This document shows, in pieces, positions 9,747 through 18,897 of a stretch of 64,000 nt of DNA. The stretch covers positions 248,001-312,000 of the forward strand of contig NZ_JAUEQY010000008.1 of assembly GCF_030406325.1 (NCBI RefSeq), in the 5' to 3' direction. Source of the stretch: Actinomadura sp. DC4. Lineage in GTDB: Bacteria; Actinomycetota; Actinomycetes; Streptosporangiales; Streptosporangiaceae. The notes under the pieces are model-generated. The model worked only from the letters and a program-made list of their open reading frames with translations. It had not been told where the DNA came from and did no database searches. Each line of letters starts with the position of its first letter. Position 1 is the first letter of the stretch. The position numbers and the translations under genes were made by a program.

Positions 9747-9917
9747 ATGAGTGTCGATATCGACCAGGACGCACGTGAACTTTTGGACCTCACCGGCGAA
9801 ACTCTGCGAGGTCTGGTGAGGCAGGATGGAAATGCGCTCGACATTGCGCTGAGCCGCATGCTCGACGAGGACGATGTCACGACTGAGGTATCGGCGGGTT
9901 TCCAAAGCCGTATTTGA
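9747..9917 (+). CDS. fxsA: FxSxx-COOH RiPP precursor peptide
   Basis: 56-residue peptide ending in AGFQSRI, so its last five residues FQSRI fit the FxSxx-COOH signature where FxsB acts on Phe and Ser. The N-terminal part is an acidic helical leader (DARELLDLTGETLRGL) like other FxsA leaders. The start at 9747 is preceded by AGGGGA at 9737-9742. An in-frame ATG at 9621 would give 98 aa, but that extension is not leader-like. The gene is divergent from fxsT and 0.7 kb upstream of a second NB-ARC/TPR gene. The motif and surrounding fxs genes make the call secure. Confidence 0.88.
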   Translation: MSVDIDQDARELLDLTGETLRGLVRQDGNALDIALSRMLDEDDVTTEVSAGFQSRI

Positions 9918-10610
9918 ATGAAGGGGGCATTCACCGCCGGATCGCGCGGGCCGGAGGCCGAGTGCCATGTGATCGGCGAATGAGCGTTCGAGAGGAGCCA
10001 TGGTCGTCCGGCTGAGGGCGTGGGCCGGACCCGCCTCTTCGAGCTCGCCCGTCGGACCCGCTGAAGGCCGTGTGGCCAGGTCGCCTGAGTCTCTGGAGGT
10101 CAGCCCGGCGCCCTTGCCGGCCTGAGGCTCGCCTTCTTTCCTGGGCGGAGATGGCGAGGGAGCGGGCTGTCCCGGCATGGCGGAGAACCGAGCATGCCTG
10201 ATATCGCCGGCTGTGGCCGCCGGGACGTCTCGCAGTGTCAGCGCTCGGTGCTGCTCGTGGTCTCTGGATCGCCGCGCGCACCGCTCCGGCAGAAAGGCCG
10301 GTCCGATTCCTTTGGTGCATTCGTGTGAACGTTGGCTTCTGGAATTCCGGTCTGACGAAGGAGGGGGCGATCTTCTGTTAGGGGGCGGTCGACGTGGCCA
10401 GATTCGCGTTCGCGAGCAGGAGATATGTTCACCCCCAAATGGTGGCCCTAAAAGAGGTATTTTCTGGCTACATGACCGAATCACTCCACTGTGCATGGCC
10501 TCCTCGGCGGGAGCGTGGCACACTGACGAATGAGTCCGGAGGACTCCGGACGACTCCGAACGACTTCGGCGGGTGCCCCTTCCAGGGTGGTGGCCTTAAG
10601 GCGGGTGTGG
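9918..10610. other. Intergenic region, no supported gene
   Basis: The 693 bp between fxsA and the second NB-ARC/TPR gene contain only short frames without protein-like composition. A purine-rich tract (GAAGGAGGGGGCG, near 10358) and an AT-richer patch near 10438-10470 could belong to a promoter for the downstream gene. No second FxSxx-type C-terminus was found on either strand. Confidence 0.5.
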
Positions 10611-13517
10611 ATGCCGGGTGAGGCCGCTCAGCGGTTCATCTCAGATCTGATCAGGCTGCGCCGCGAGGCGGGAATGCCGAGCTACTCGACGCTCGAGCGT
10701 CTCAGTGACCGCCGACTCAGCCGCTCGACCATGAGCGACATCCTCACGGGAAAACGCGTCCGCCTCCCGGAGTGGCGTTTCGTCGTGGCCTTCGTCGCCG
10801 CGTGCCGTGCCGCCGCGGTCGAGAGCGAGTTGGACCCTGACGGCCTCGGCGCCCCTGCGGCATGGAAACGACGCTGGGACGACGCCGCCTCGGGATTCAC
10901 CGACACCTCTTATCCCGGTCAGGGCGGTGCCGGACTGGCGCGAGGAACCGATGCGGTGCTGCGGCCGGGCCCAGGCGTCGCCATGGTCGGACCGGTCCCC
11001 ACTGCGCCCGCGCCCACCGACTTCCCTGAGCACCCTCCTGCACACCGTGCCTGGGGCCCAGTACCCCCACGCGTACACGAGTTCGTCGGCCGTCGAGAGG
11101 AGCTCGATGCCCTACGCAGATCCCTGGCCACGTGTGGCGACAACAGCGTGATCGCCGTTCAGGGCCTCGGAGGGGTCGGTAAGACCCAGCTCGCCGTCGA
11201 GTACGCCCACCGTTACGAGAGCGAGTACGACTTCGTAGGGTGGGTCTCGGGAGCGACACGAGAGTCGGCCACGGCAGGTTTGGCCGCCGTCGAGTTAGCG
11301 GCCACGTCGAAGCTGCGCACGCACGAGCGAGCGAGCGCCGTGGTCGAGGCGCTGCGGGTCGGCCGTCCCTATGCCCGATGGTTGCTGGTCTTCGACGATG
11401 CGGACGATCCCGACCAGGTGAAGGACCTGATGCCGCCCGGACCGGGGCACATCATCATCACCACGCGGAACAAACGCTGGAATGCCTTCGAGGATCTCCT
11501 CGAGCTCGACGTTCTCACCCGGGACGAGAGTGTGGACTTCCTGCGTCGCCGGATCCGTGGACTCTCCGCGGCCGACGCGCACGGGCTGGCCGAGGCCGCC
11601 GGCGATCTGCCTCTCGTCCTTGAGCACGCGGCCGAGTCGCGCATGCCGGTTCAGGAGTACCTGACGCGGCTGGAGAACGCGCCGCGCGCACTGCTGTCGG
11701 AGAACCCGCCGTCGGGTTACCCGGTACCGGTCACCGAAAGCTGGGAGGTCGCGATCGGGCGTTTGCGGGAGGACTCTCTCGACGCTTGGGAACTGCTCCA
11801 GTGCTGTTCGTTCTTCGGACCGGGACCGATTCCGCTCGAATCACTCGAACGCGGGCGATACCTCCCCCATTCGTCTGTGCACGCCACGCTCCTGGACCCG
11901 ATCCGGCGCGGTCGAGCGACCATCGCCCTCGGCAGGACGGGCCTTGCGCGGGTGAGTTCGGCGCGTCGCACGATCCAGGTCCACTGCCTTGTTCAGAGCG
12001 TCGTGCGTGACGGGCTGAGCGAGGACCGGACACGGCGGTCGCGGCACGACGTCCATCTGCTCTTGGCGGCTGCCGATCCCGGCGACCCTGACGATTTCGA
12101 CAACTGGCCACGCTACGAGGAGCTCCGTGGCCACATAGGCCCTTCCAAGGTGGAGGGTTGTCATGACGTGGCCGTACGGCGGTTCCTTCTGAACATGGTC
12201 CGTTACCTGCGGATCGTCGGCGATCCGGTGGCCGCCCGCGCGCTGGCCGACCAAGGGCTCGGACAGTGGCCTGATTCTGACGACGAAGACCCGGATGCGG
12301 TCGCCATGAATCTGGCGCTCAACCGCTCAAAGGTGGACGCGTTGTGTGCGCTCGGCCTGTATAAGGATGCCTTGGGGCTGTTCCGGACGACCTATGAACG
12401 GATGACGGAGACGCTCGGCGACGAGAACGAAGAGACGGTCATCCTCGGACGCACCAAGGCGACCGAGCTCCGCAGGAGCGGACGTTTCCTCCCGGCCCTC
12501 GAAGCGGACCAGGAGTCCGTGGCAACGCATCGACGGGTGTTCGACAGCGATCACCCACAGACGTTCATGGCGATCAACAACCTCACGATCGACCTCACGC
12601 TGAACGGCACCTACGAGGGAGCGGTCAAGGAAGGGGAGAAGGTCTACCGCGACTGCCTGACCTTCTACGGTCGCAACGACCATCCCGCCGTGCTCGTCTA
12701 CCAGAACGCCATGGCACGCAGCATGCGTCTGGCCGGTCATTACCGTGCGGCCCTCGAAGTCGCGATGCAGGTGCACGAGGGGTACCGCTCGCTGATCCGG
12801 CGCGAGATCCTCAAGGCGGACCATCCGTGGGTGCTGACCCATGCGAACGATCTCGCCGTCGCCAGGATGGCCGCCGGTGCCCCGAACGCGCTCTCGCTGG
12901 CGAAATCCGTTTATTGGGATAGCCGTAGGGTCTTCGGTTTCGGCCATCCGCAGACACTCGCCGCCCAGGTGACGCTCGGCAGCGTGCTCCGTGGCGCGGG
13001 GCGGCTGAGTGAGGCGCTGGAGATGACCGGCGACGCAGCGCGCCACTACGCGACGACGCTGGGCCCCGAACACCCCTACACCCATGCGTGTTCGGCGAAC
13101 CTGGCCGCCGCACGAGGCCAGGGCGGCACCCTGGCCAAAGCGCTCGGCCTGATCGAGACAACGGTGGCCGGCCTGCAGGAAACAGTGGGTGACGATCACC
13201 ACTACACGCTCGCCGCGAAAGTGATCTACGCGAACATCCTTGCGGAGGCCGGCGGCACGGAGACCGCACTGAACGCCACACGCGAGGCACTGAACGGTCT
13301 CCGACAGCTGCTCGGCCCCGACCACCCGCACACTCTTGCGGCCGAAGGGAACCTCAGCCTGGTACTGGCCGAAGTCGGCGACGACGCGGAAGCGACGGTC
13401 ACCCGCGCCGGTCTGCATCCGCGCTTCCAGCAGTCGCTCGGTGAGCGGCACCCCGAGGTATCCCGCTTCGTCGAGCGTCAGCGGCTCGACATCGAGTTCT
13501 TCCCCGTACCGATCTGA
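10611..13517 (+). CDS. HTH-NB-ARC-TPR regulatory ATPase, FxsT paralogue
   Basis: About 968 aa. The N-terminal 75 residues resemble an XRE-type helix-turn-helix (FISDLIRLRREAGMPSYSTL, then LSRSTMSDILTGKRVRLPEW). A Pro-rich linker follows, then NB-ARC with GLGGVGKT (Walker A), WLLVFDDADDP and IIITTRN. TPR repeats with kinesin-light-chain-like LGPDHPHTL units continue to the end. The C-terminal LDIEFFPVPI parallels LDFDFDPPLI of FxsT, supporting paralogy. The start at 10611 has AAGG at 10598-10601; an in-frame ATG at 10530 adds 27 low-complexity residues. Unlike the FxsT here it carries a DNA-binding domain, so it may be a ligand-gated regulator of the locus (inference). Confidence 0.8.
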   Translation: MPGEAAQRFISDLIRLRREAGMPSYSTLERLSDRRLSRSTMSDILTGKRVRLPEWRFVVAFVAACRAAAVESELDPDGLGAPAAWKRRWDDAASGFTDTSYPGQGGAGLARGTDAVLRPGPGVAMVGPVPTAPAPTDFPEHPPAHRAWGPVPPRVHEFVGRREELDALRRSLATCGDNSVIAVQGLGGVGKTQLAVEYAHRYESEYDFVGWVSGATRESATAGLAAVELAATSKLRTHERASAVVEALRVGRPYARWLLVFDDADDPDQVKDLMPPGPGHIIITTRNKRWNAFEDLLELDVLTRDESVDFLRRRIRGLSAADAHGLAEAAGDLPLVLEHAAESRMPVQEYLTRLENAPRALLSENPPSGYPVPVTESWEVAIGRLREDSLDAWELLQCCSFFGPGPIPLESLERGRYLPHSSVHATLLDPIRRGRATIALGRTGLARVSSARRTIQVHCLVQSVVRDGLSEDRTRRSRHDVHLLLAAADPGDPDDFDNWPRYEELRGHIGPSKVEGCHDVAVRRFLLNMVRYLRIVGDPVAARALADQGLGQWPDSDDEDPDAVAMNLALNRSKVDALCALGLYKDALGLFRTTYERMTETLGDENEETVILGRTKATELRRSGRFLPALEADQESVATHRRVFDSDHPQTFMAINNLTIDLTLNGTYEGAVKEGEKVYRDCLTFYGRNDHPAVLVYQNAMARSMRLAGHYRAALEVAMQVHEGYRSLIRREILKADHPWVLTHANDLAVARMAAGAPNALSLAKSVYWDSRRVFGFGHPQTLAAQVTLGSVLRGAGRLSEALEMTGDAARHYATTLGPEHPYTHACSANLAAARGQGGTLAKALGLIETTVAGLQETVGDDHHYTLAAKVIYANILAEAGGTETALNATREALNGLRQLLGPDHPHTLAAEGNLSLVLAEVGDDAEATVTRAGLHPRFQQSLGERHPEVSRFVERQRLDIEFFPVPI

Positions 13518-13649
13518 GTCGGTGGATCGAGGAATCGCGTCCGGGACTTTCCGCCAGGCGGATCCACGATCTGGAACATCTGGGGCGTTTCACCCGTATC
13601 TCTCATACAGCACCCACTCATGGCTGCGACGGCGCAGGAGGTGAGTGCG

Positions 13650-14225
13650 ATGGTTCCCCTGAAGGATCTCCGTTACCCGGCAGGGTCGCTGGTCCTGCTG
13701 GCGGGCCTGCCCGGCGCGGGCAAGAGCACGCTGTTAGCGCGGCTGTACGAGGTGCGCGGCGACGAGACCGGGCCGGTGAGGGCCGGCGGCGTCCGGGTGA
13801 TCGACTCGCGGCAGTCGCGCAACTGGTGGGCGCGCTACCTCGGGCCGGTGCCGCCGCGGATGCGTACGCCGCTGGTGCACGCCACCCACGTCTGGCGCAT
13901 CGCCCGTTCGCTGCTGCAGGGGCATGGCGTCCTCGCGCACACGCGTGGCACGTGGCCGCAGATCCTGTACGGCTTCGCCTGGCTCGCCCGGCGTCGCGGT
14001 ACCGACATGCATCTGATCCTGCTCGACGTCTCCCCGCAGGTAGCGCGCACGGGACAGTACGCGCGGGGCCGCGCGGTCACCGCGATCACCTTCGCCCGGC
14101 AGCGGCGGCGCTGGCGGGTGCTGGTCGACCGCGCCCGTACCGGCGATCTGCCTCCTGCGGCCAGTGTCACGGTGCTGGACCGACCGGCCGCCGATCTGCT
14201 GGACGGTATCCGCTTCGACGCGTGA
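13650..14225 (+). CDS. P-loop ATPase/kinase-like protein (about 191 aa)
   Basis: Single-domain P-loop NTPase with Walker A GLPGAGKSTLLARL near the N-terminus, as in zeta-toxin or adenylylsulfate-kinase-like small kinases. Later segments (VLAHTRGTWPQILYGFAWLA, MHLILLDVSPQVARTGQYAR) fit the core strand and lid of that fold, with several Arg in the lid. The start at 13650 follows AGGAGGTGAG at 13636-13645; the upstream ATG at 13620 lacks such a site. The substrate is unknown. The gene stands alone between the HTH-NB-ARC-TPR gene and a secreted peptidase. Confidence 0.75.
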   Translation: MVPLKDLRYPAGSLVLLAGLPGAGKSTLLARLYEVRGDETGPVRAGGVRVIDSRQSRNWWARYLGPVPPRMRTPLVHATHVWRIARSLLQGHGVLAHTRGTWPQILYGFAWLARRRGTDMHLILLDVSPQVARTGQYARGRAVTAITFARQRRRWRVLVDRARTGDLPPAASVTVLDRPAADLLDGIRFDA

Positions 14226-14333
14226 CGGCGTGAGGACGCGAACCCGGCCGGAACCGGTCGTTCGGCCGCCCGCCCTTGCGTCTCCAATCCTCTTTACATG
14301 CAATGTCGCATACCCCCCTTCTACGGAGCCCCC

Positions 14334-16193
14334 ATGCGACGACGCATGCTCGGCGCGATCGCCCTCACGGGCGCGATCGTCGCCGGCCCGGTCCTGCCGG
14401 CCCATGCCGATCACAAACCCGCGATCAAGATCATCGGCGGCGAGACACAGCCGGTCTTCTCCCGTGCCGACGCGGTCACCCAGACCGTTGATGTCGAGGT
14501 CCCGGTCGACAGCGACGCCGATGGAGTACGCGACCGGGTGCAAATGCGGATCATGCGCCCGAAGGAGACCGACCAGGGGCTCCGGGTGCCGACCATCGTC
14601 GAGCCGAGCCCGTACTGGGCCGGGGGCAACGACGTCCCCAACCACGACGTGGACATCGACGACCTCGCCCTGAACCGCCAGAGCGCCCGCCAGGCCAGCC
14701 CGGCCGACGCCGCCGTCTTCCCGGGCTACTACGACAACTACTTCCTGCCGCGCGGGTACGCCGTCGCCGACGTCGACAGCCTCGGCACCGGCGGCTCCAC
14801 CGGCTGCCCGACCTCCGGCGCACGCAACGAGCAGGCCGGTGCCAAGGCCATCGTCGACTGGCTGACCGGCCGCGCCCGCGGCTGGGCGCCGGACGGCACC
14901 CCCGTCAAGGCGACCTGGTCCACCGGGAACGTCGGCATGATCGGTCAGTCCTACGACGGGACGCTGCCGAACATGGCGGCGGCGACCGGCGTCAAGGGAC
15001 TCAAGGCGATCGTGCCGATCGCGGGCATCTCCTCCTGGTACGACTACTACCGCGCGAACGGCGGTGTCCTCGCGCCCGGCGGATTCCAGGGCGAGGACCT
15101 CGACGTCCTGGCCAAGTACGTCTACACACGCGCCGACCGTGAGATCTGCAAGAAGGTCATCGACGACATCGAGGCACGGCAGGACCGTGACACCGGCGAC
15201 TACAGCCGGTTCTGGAACGAGCGGGACTACGTCCAGGACGCCACCAGGGTCCGCGCGGCCGTCTTCGTCGTGCACGGGCTGAACGACTGGAACGTCAAGA
15301 CCAAGCAGTCGGTGCAGTGGTGGAACGCGCTCGCCCGCGCCGGCGTACCCCGCAAGCTCTGGCTGCACCAGGCGAACCACAACACGCCGTTCCGCTGGCG
15401 GGTCGAGGAGTGGCTGCGGCAGACCCACCACTGGTTCGACCACTACCTGTACGGGATCCAGAACGGCATCACCAAGGAGCCGCGCGTCGACATCGAGCGG
15501 GCCCCGGGCCAGTGGGAACAGCACTCGGACTGGCCCGAGCCGGGCACCCGTACGCTCGACCTGCACCTGAACGCGCCGGGTGAGCTGAGCACGAAGGCGC
15601 GGTCCGGCGCGCCGCAGTCATTCGTCGACGCGGGCCGGACCCGTACGGCCGAGCAGCTCACGGACGCCTGGACCCAGCCGGACCCGAACCGGCTGGCCTA
15701 CCTGACACCCGCACTGACCGCGCCCCTGCGCGTGGGCGGCACCCCGACGATCTCACTGCGCGCCTCTCTGGACGGCCGCTCGCCGTACCTGACCGCCCTG
15801 CTCGTCGACTACGGAACCGACACCAGGCCGACGGGCGTCGTGCAGAGCACGGGGGAGCAGGTCTGTTACGGCGAGAGCGTCCCGGGCGACTCGGGCTGTA
15901 CGACCCGTACGGCGCACGTGACGACGACCCAGCCGTACAAGATCGTGACCCGCGGCTGGCTGGACGCGCGCAACCGGCACGACCCGTCGCGGACGGAGCC
16001 GCTCAAGGCGGGCAGGATGTATGACTTCCGGTGGGACTTCCAGCCGAACGACTACGTCTTCAAGGCCGGCCACCGGCTCGGTGTGGTCGTGATCTCCACG
16101 GACTACGACTACACCCTTCGCTATCCGGCCGGTACGAAGGTGACGCTCAAGCCCGGCCAGAGCGTTCTGCACCTGCCCGTCGCTCCGCGCTGA
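14334..16193 (+). CDS. Secreted X-Pro dipeptidyl-peptidase (S15 family)
   Basis: 619 aa. Residues 1-25 form a signal peptide (RRR, hydrophobic LGAIALTGAIVAGPVLP, then AHA), so the enzyme is exported. The alpha/beta-hydrolase domain has nucleophile Ser206 in GQSYDG, an acid candidate Asp in HGLNDWNV and a His in HQANHNTP. The C-terminal half is a jelly-roll domain typical of S15/CocE enzymes. Family members remove X-Pro dipeptides from peptide N-termini. The start at 14334 is preceded by ACGGAG. A strong hairpin follows the gene at 16258-16293, so it is probably monocistronic. Confidence 0.9.
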   Translation: MRRRMLGAIALTGAIVAGPVLPAHADHKPAIKIIGGETQPVFSRADAVTQTVDVEVPVDSDADGVRDRVQMRIMRPKETDQGLRVPTIVEPSPYWAGGNDVPNHDVDIDDLALNRQSARQASPADAAVFPGYYDNYFLPRGYAVADVDSLGTGGSTGCPTSGARNEQAGAKAIVDWLTGRARGWAPDGTPVKATWSTGNVGMIGQSYDGTLPNMAAATGVKGLKAIVPIAGISSWYDYYRANGGVLAPGGFQGEDLDVLAKYVYTRADREICKKVIDDIEARQDRDTGDYSRFWNERDYVQDATRVRAAVFVVHGLNDWNVKTKQSVQWWNALARAGVPRKLWLHQANHNTPFRWRVEEWLRQTHHWFDHYLYGIQNGITKEPRVDIERAPGQWEQHSDWPEPGTRTLDLHLNAPGELSTKARSGAPQSFVDAGRTRTAEQLTDAWTQPDPNRLAYLTPALTAPLRVGGTPTISLRASLDGRSPYLTALLVDYGTDTRPTGVVQSTGEQVCYGESVPGDSGCTTRTAHVTTTQPYKIVTRGWLDARNRHDPSRTEPLKAGRMYDFRWDFQPNDYVFKAGHRLGVVVISTDYDYTLRYPAGTKVTLKPGQSVLHLPVAPR

Positions 16194-16257
16194 GCCCTGC
16201 GGGTGACGTCGTTCTCGTGAGCGGCGCCCCTCGAAGGGCGGCATGGTGCCGGAAAGC

Positions 16258-16293
16258 GGTGGGGAGGGCCGGGACGTCCCGGCCCTCCCCACC
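16258..16293 (+). terminator. Perfect 18-bp palindromic hairpin after the S15 peptidase gene
   Basis: Two 18-nt arms (first arm GGTGGGGAGGGCCGGGAC) are exact reverse complements with no loop bases between them, 65 nt after the peptidase stop. There is no T-tract, which is common for actinomycete terminators. Confidence 0.75.
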
Positions 16294-17025
16294 GAGGCGA
16301 GCCTGCCGTGGCTCTTCGAGAAATATGCGATGAGACCTTTTTCGGGGTGAAAAGGATCAATTAACTTTCCCATTCCCATTGTCTGCAATGGCGGACGTTG
16401 GACTCGCATCACCGCAGAAAGGCTTCAGTGTCCCTGTCGTACATCTGGCGCTTAATGCGGACCGGCGGCAAACCGCACGTGCCACGCGGCACCGTCACGT
16501 CCCGGTGGACGCCGCCGGATCGGCCGGTCGAAGAGTCGACCGTACATGAGGCGGATGCCTTCGACCCTGCCGGGGAGCGGCCCGGCGATGTTCAAGGGGC
16601 CCGCTCCGGGGACGTCTATGGCATGGGTCGGCTCGGAGAAGCAGGCGTTCTCCGCCAGTGCCGACGTAGTCAAGCCTCTGGCGCGAAGGGGCCTGAAGGC
16701 CGAGGTCGATTCGGCCGGTTCGTGATCGCCACGAACCGGATCGACGTGGTCGGCCCCCGTACGGCACCCGCGAGCACCTGCGCACCGGAGAGATCAGATG
16801 GCGCAGCCCCGGGACACCGGGCGACGGCGAGAGGTGGTCCTCAGCGAGCGGAGGCCGCCTGCCGACCGACTGAGACGCCTGTGAACTGCGCAGTTTTCGA
16901 TACGGACATGCTGATTAACCTGGCCGACCCCGAGCGTCGGTACCCTACCGCCTGACATTACACTGCTGTGACTACGAGTAATGGGCATATGTTCACGGCT
17001 GCGGCAAATGGAAAAGGCGGTTTCT
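16294..17025. other. Gene-poor interval upstream of the methyltransferase
   Basis: No convincing gene. An AT-richer stretch at about 16316-16390 stands out from the GC-rich surroundings and could hold a promoter. A minus-strand frame around 16452-16673 contains NIAGPLPGRVEGIRLMYGRL, which has some protein character and may be a degenerate remnant, but support is weak. Confidence 0.4.
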
Positions 17026-18759
17026 ATGGATATGGCCGAAGCGTCGTACGCACGGACCGGAGCAACGGACACCGGACTGGACGAGGTCGATATTCGGCGT
17101 ATTCTGCAGGTGGTGGAATTCCTCGAATCCCACACCACTGAAGAACTGCTCGCCTGCGTCCTGCCAGGCGACGCGGCGCACGTGGCCGCCGATCTCGCCC
17201 GGCAGTGCCGGTTCGCCCACGGGTCCGTCATGGTCTTCCCGACCGCCGAGGTCGGCGAGCTGCCCGGCGAGCTGATCTCCGGACCGCCGGCGCCCAGCGT
17301 CGTGGTGCGCGGCAGGGTGGCCCGCCGCTACGGCCTTCCCGAGGCCGGCCTGGGGATAAAGATCGTGCACGCGACCCTGCCGTACGGCGCGGTGGGCGAC
17401 GCCGACGACATCGAGATCTTCCTCTGCCCGGCCGGCGCTCAGAAGATGATGGACGACGAACGGAACTCAGGCCACGAGACCCATTTCGCGCTCAAGGTCA
17501 TCGCACCCGACGAGGACCGGCTGGCGCGGCTGTGGGACTTAATCACCGGACCTGGGCAGATGTCGCCCGACGGCGGTGGGTTCAACCCGCACGAGGGGCC
17601 GATCGGCCGTACGGTGCTGTACTTCCGCGCCGACGGCCGGCTCGACCCGCAGGGGTGGCCGCGCCGGCTCGAACTCCTCATCGACGGCGAGCATCGGATC
17701 CTGGCCACTCACCTGCCGGCCGGCTCACCGCAGGAGGAAAGGCTGCCGGAGACCGTCACGCCCGGCGATGAGGAACCCACCCGGCGGATGCTGGAACTGC
17801 TGACCGGAGCCTGGGCCACCCAGGCGCTCTGCGCCGCCGCCGAGCTGGGAGTGGCCGACCACCTGCTGGCCGGGCCCGAGACCAGCGCCTCACTCGCGCG
17901 CCGGGTGGGCGCCGACGCCGACCTGCTGCACCGGGTGCTGCGCTACCTGGGCACCTTGGGCGTCGTACGCGGCGACGACCGGGGCTGGGAGCTCACCGAA
18001 CTCGGCCGTACGCTCCAGACCGGGGCGCTCCGCGACGTGGCGCGCCTGTACGGCGGGGTCTTCTATCGCAGCTTCGGCTCCCTGGCGCATTCCGTCCGTA
18101 CGGGCTCGAACGCCTTCGAACACGCCTTGGGAATGGCGCCGTTCGACTATCTGAACGAGCACCCCGACCAGGCCCAGATCTTCCACGGCGCGATGGCGGC
18201 CGGATCGTCGTGGTTCGGCCGGGTCCCGGAAGTCATCAACTTCAGCGGCGTGCGTACGGTCGTGGACATCGCCGGCGGCCATGGCGACCTCCTGCGGCAC
18301 ATCCTGGCCGCCTCTCCGGGCACCCAGGGCGTGCTGTTCGACCAGCCGGCGGTGGTCAAGGCGGCGCAGGAGAGCCTCGGCCAGACCGACCTCCTCGACC
18401 GGTGCGAGCTCGTCGCCGGGGACTTCACCGAGGAGGTGCCGCACGGCGGCGACGTCTACCTACTCTCGCGAATCCTCCACGACTGGGACGACGAGCAGTG
18501 CGTGAGGATCCTCGCCAACTGCCGGAGGGCCATGCCGGAGACGGCCCTTCTCGTGGTCATCGAACGCCCGATCCCCGCGGACGGCACCCCCTCCCTCGCC
18601 ATCGCCTGGGATGTCCATATGTCCGTCAACAACCTCGGCGGCCGCGAACGCACCCACGAGGAGTACCGCCGGCTCCTGCGTTCCGCCGGCTTCTCCCTGA
18701 TCGACGCGCGCCCCCTCGCCCTGGACATGGCCGCCCTGACGGCCGCGCCCACGTCCTGA
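17026..18759 (+). CDS. SAM-dependent O-methyltransferase with unidentified N-terminal domain
   Basis: 577 aa. Residues from about 250 form a class I O-methyltransferase of the hydroxyneurosporene/plant-type small-molecule family: a winged-helix dimerisation part (ATQALCAAAELGVADHLLAG), SAM-binding VVDIAGGHGDLL, and catalytic base His in SRILHDWDDEQC near residue 484. The first 250 residues are extra. They include a helical start (DEVDIRRILQVVEFLESH) and a beta-rich segment (ETHFALKVIAPDEDRL, IGRTVLYFRADGRL) that I cannot assign. AAAGGCGG at 17012-17019 supports the ATG at 17026. The MFS exporter gene 138 nt downstream suggests they act on the same natural product, but no synthase is present. 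Confidence 0.85.
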   Translation: MDMAEASYARTGATDTGLDEVDIRRILQVVEFLESHTTEELLACVLPGDAAHVAADLARQCRFAHGSVMVFPTAEVGELPGELISGPPAPSVVVRGRVARRYGLPEAGLGIKIVHATLPYGAVGDADDIEIFLCPAGAQKMMDDERNSGHETHFALKVIAPDEDRLARLWDLITGPGQMSPDGGGFNPHEGPIGRTVLYFRADGRLDPQGWPRRLELLIDGEHRILATHLPAGSPQEERLPETVTPGDEEPTRRMLELLTGAWATQALCAAAELGVADHLLAGPETSASLARRVGADADLLHRVLRYLGTLGVVRGDDRGWELTELGRTLQTGALRDVARLYGGVFYRSFGSLAHSVRTGSNAFEHALGMAPFDYLNEHPDQAQIFHGAMAAGSSWFGRVPEVINFSGVRTVVDIAGGHGDLLRHILAASPGTQGVLFDQPAVVKAAQESLGQTDLLDRCELVAGDFTEEVPHGGDVYLLSRILHDWDDEQCVRILANCRRAMPETALLVVIERPIPADGTPSLAIAWDVHMSVNNLGGRERTHEEYRRLLRSAGFSLIDARPLALDMAALTAAPTS

Positions 18760-18897
18760 TCCGTTCGCGGGATCCGAGACCGAGGAGCCCGCCGAGCCGG
18801 ACAACGGTGTCCTGGCTCGCGGTCGCTCACCCGGAAAATCCGGTACCGGACTGTCGGTGGTCGCTGCCAGAATGCTCGGCGGAGGTAAGTAACCACC

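Noticed and set aside
9573-10523. 316-codon minus-strand frame covering fxsA and the following gap
   Set aside because: It has no recognisable domain and is antisense to the precursor, whose FxSxx C-terminus is specific.
13734-15566. A 610-codon open frame on the minus strand opposite the P-loop kinase and S15 peptidase genes
   Set aside because: Its translation is Val/Arg/Gly-rich without motifs and mirrors two well-supported plus-strand genes; long antisense frames are expected at this GC content.
16398-16955. 185-codon plus-strand frame upstream of the methyltransferase
   Set aside because: Composition is shadow-like, with no ribosome site and no domain.
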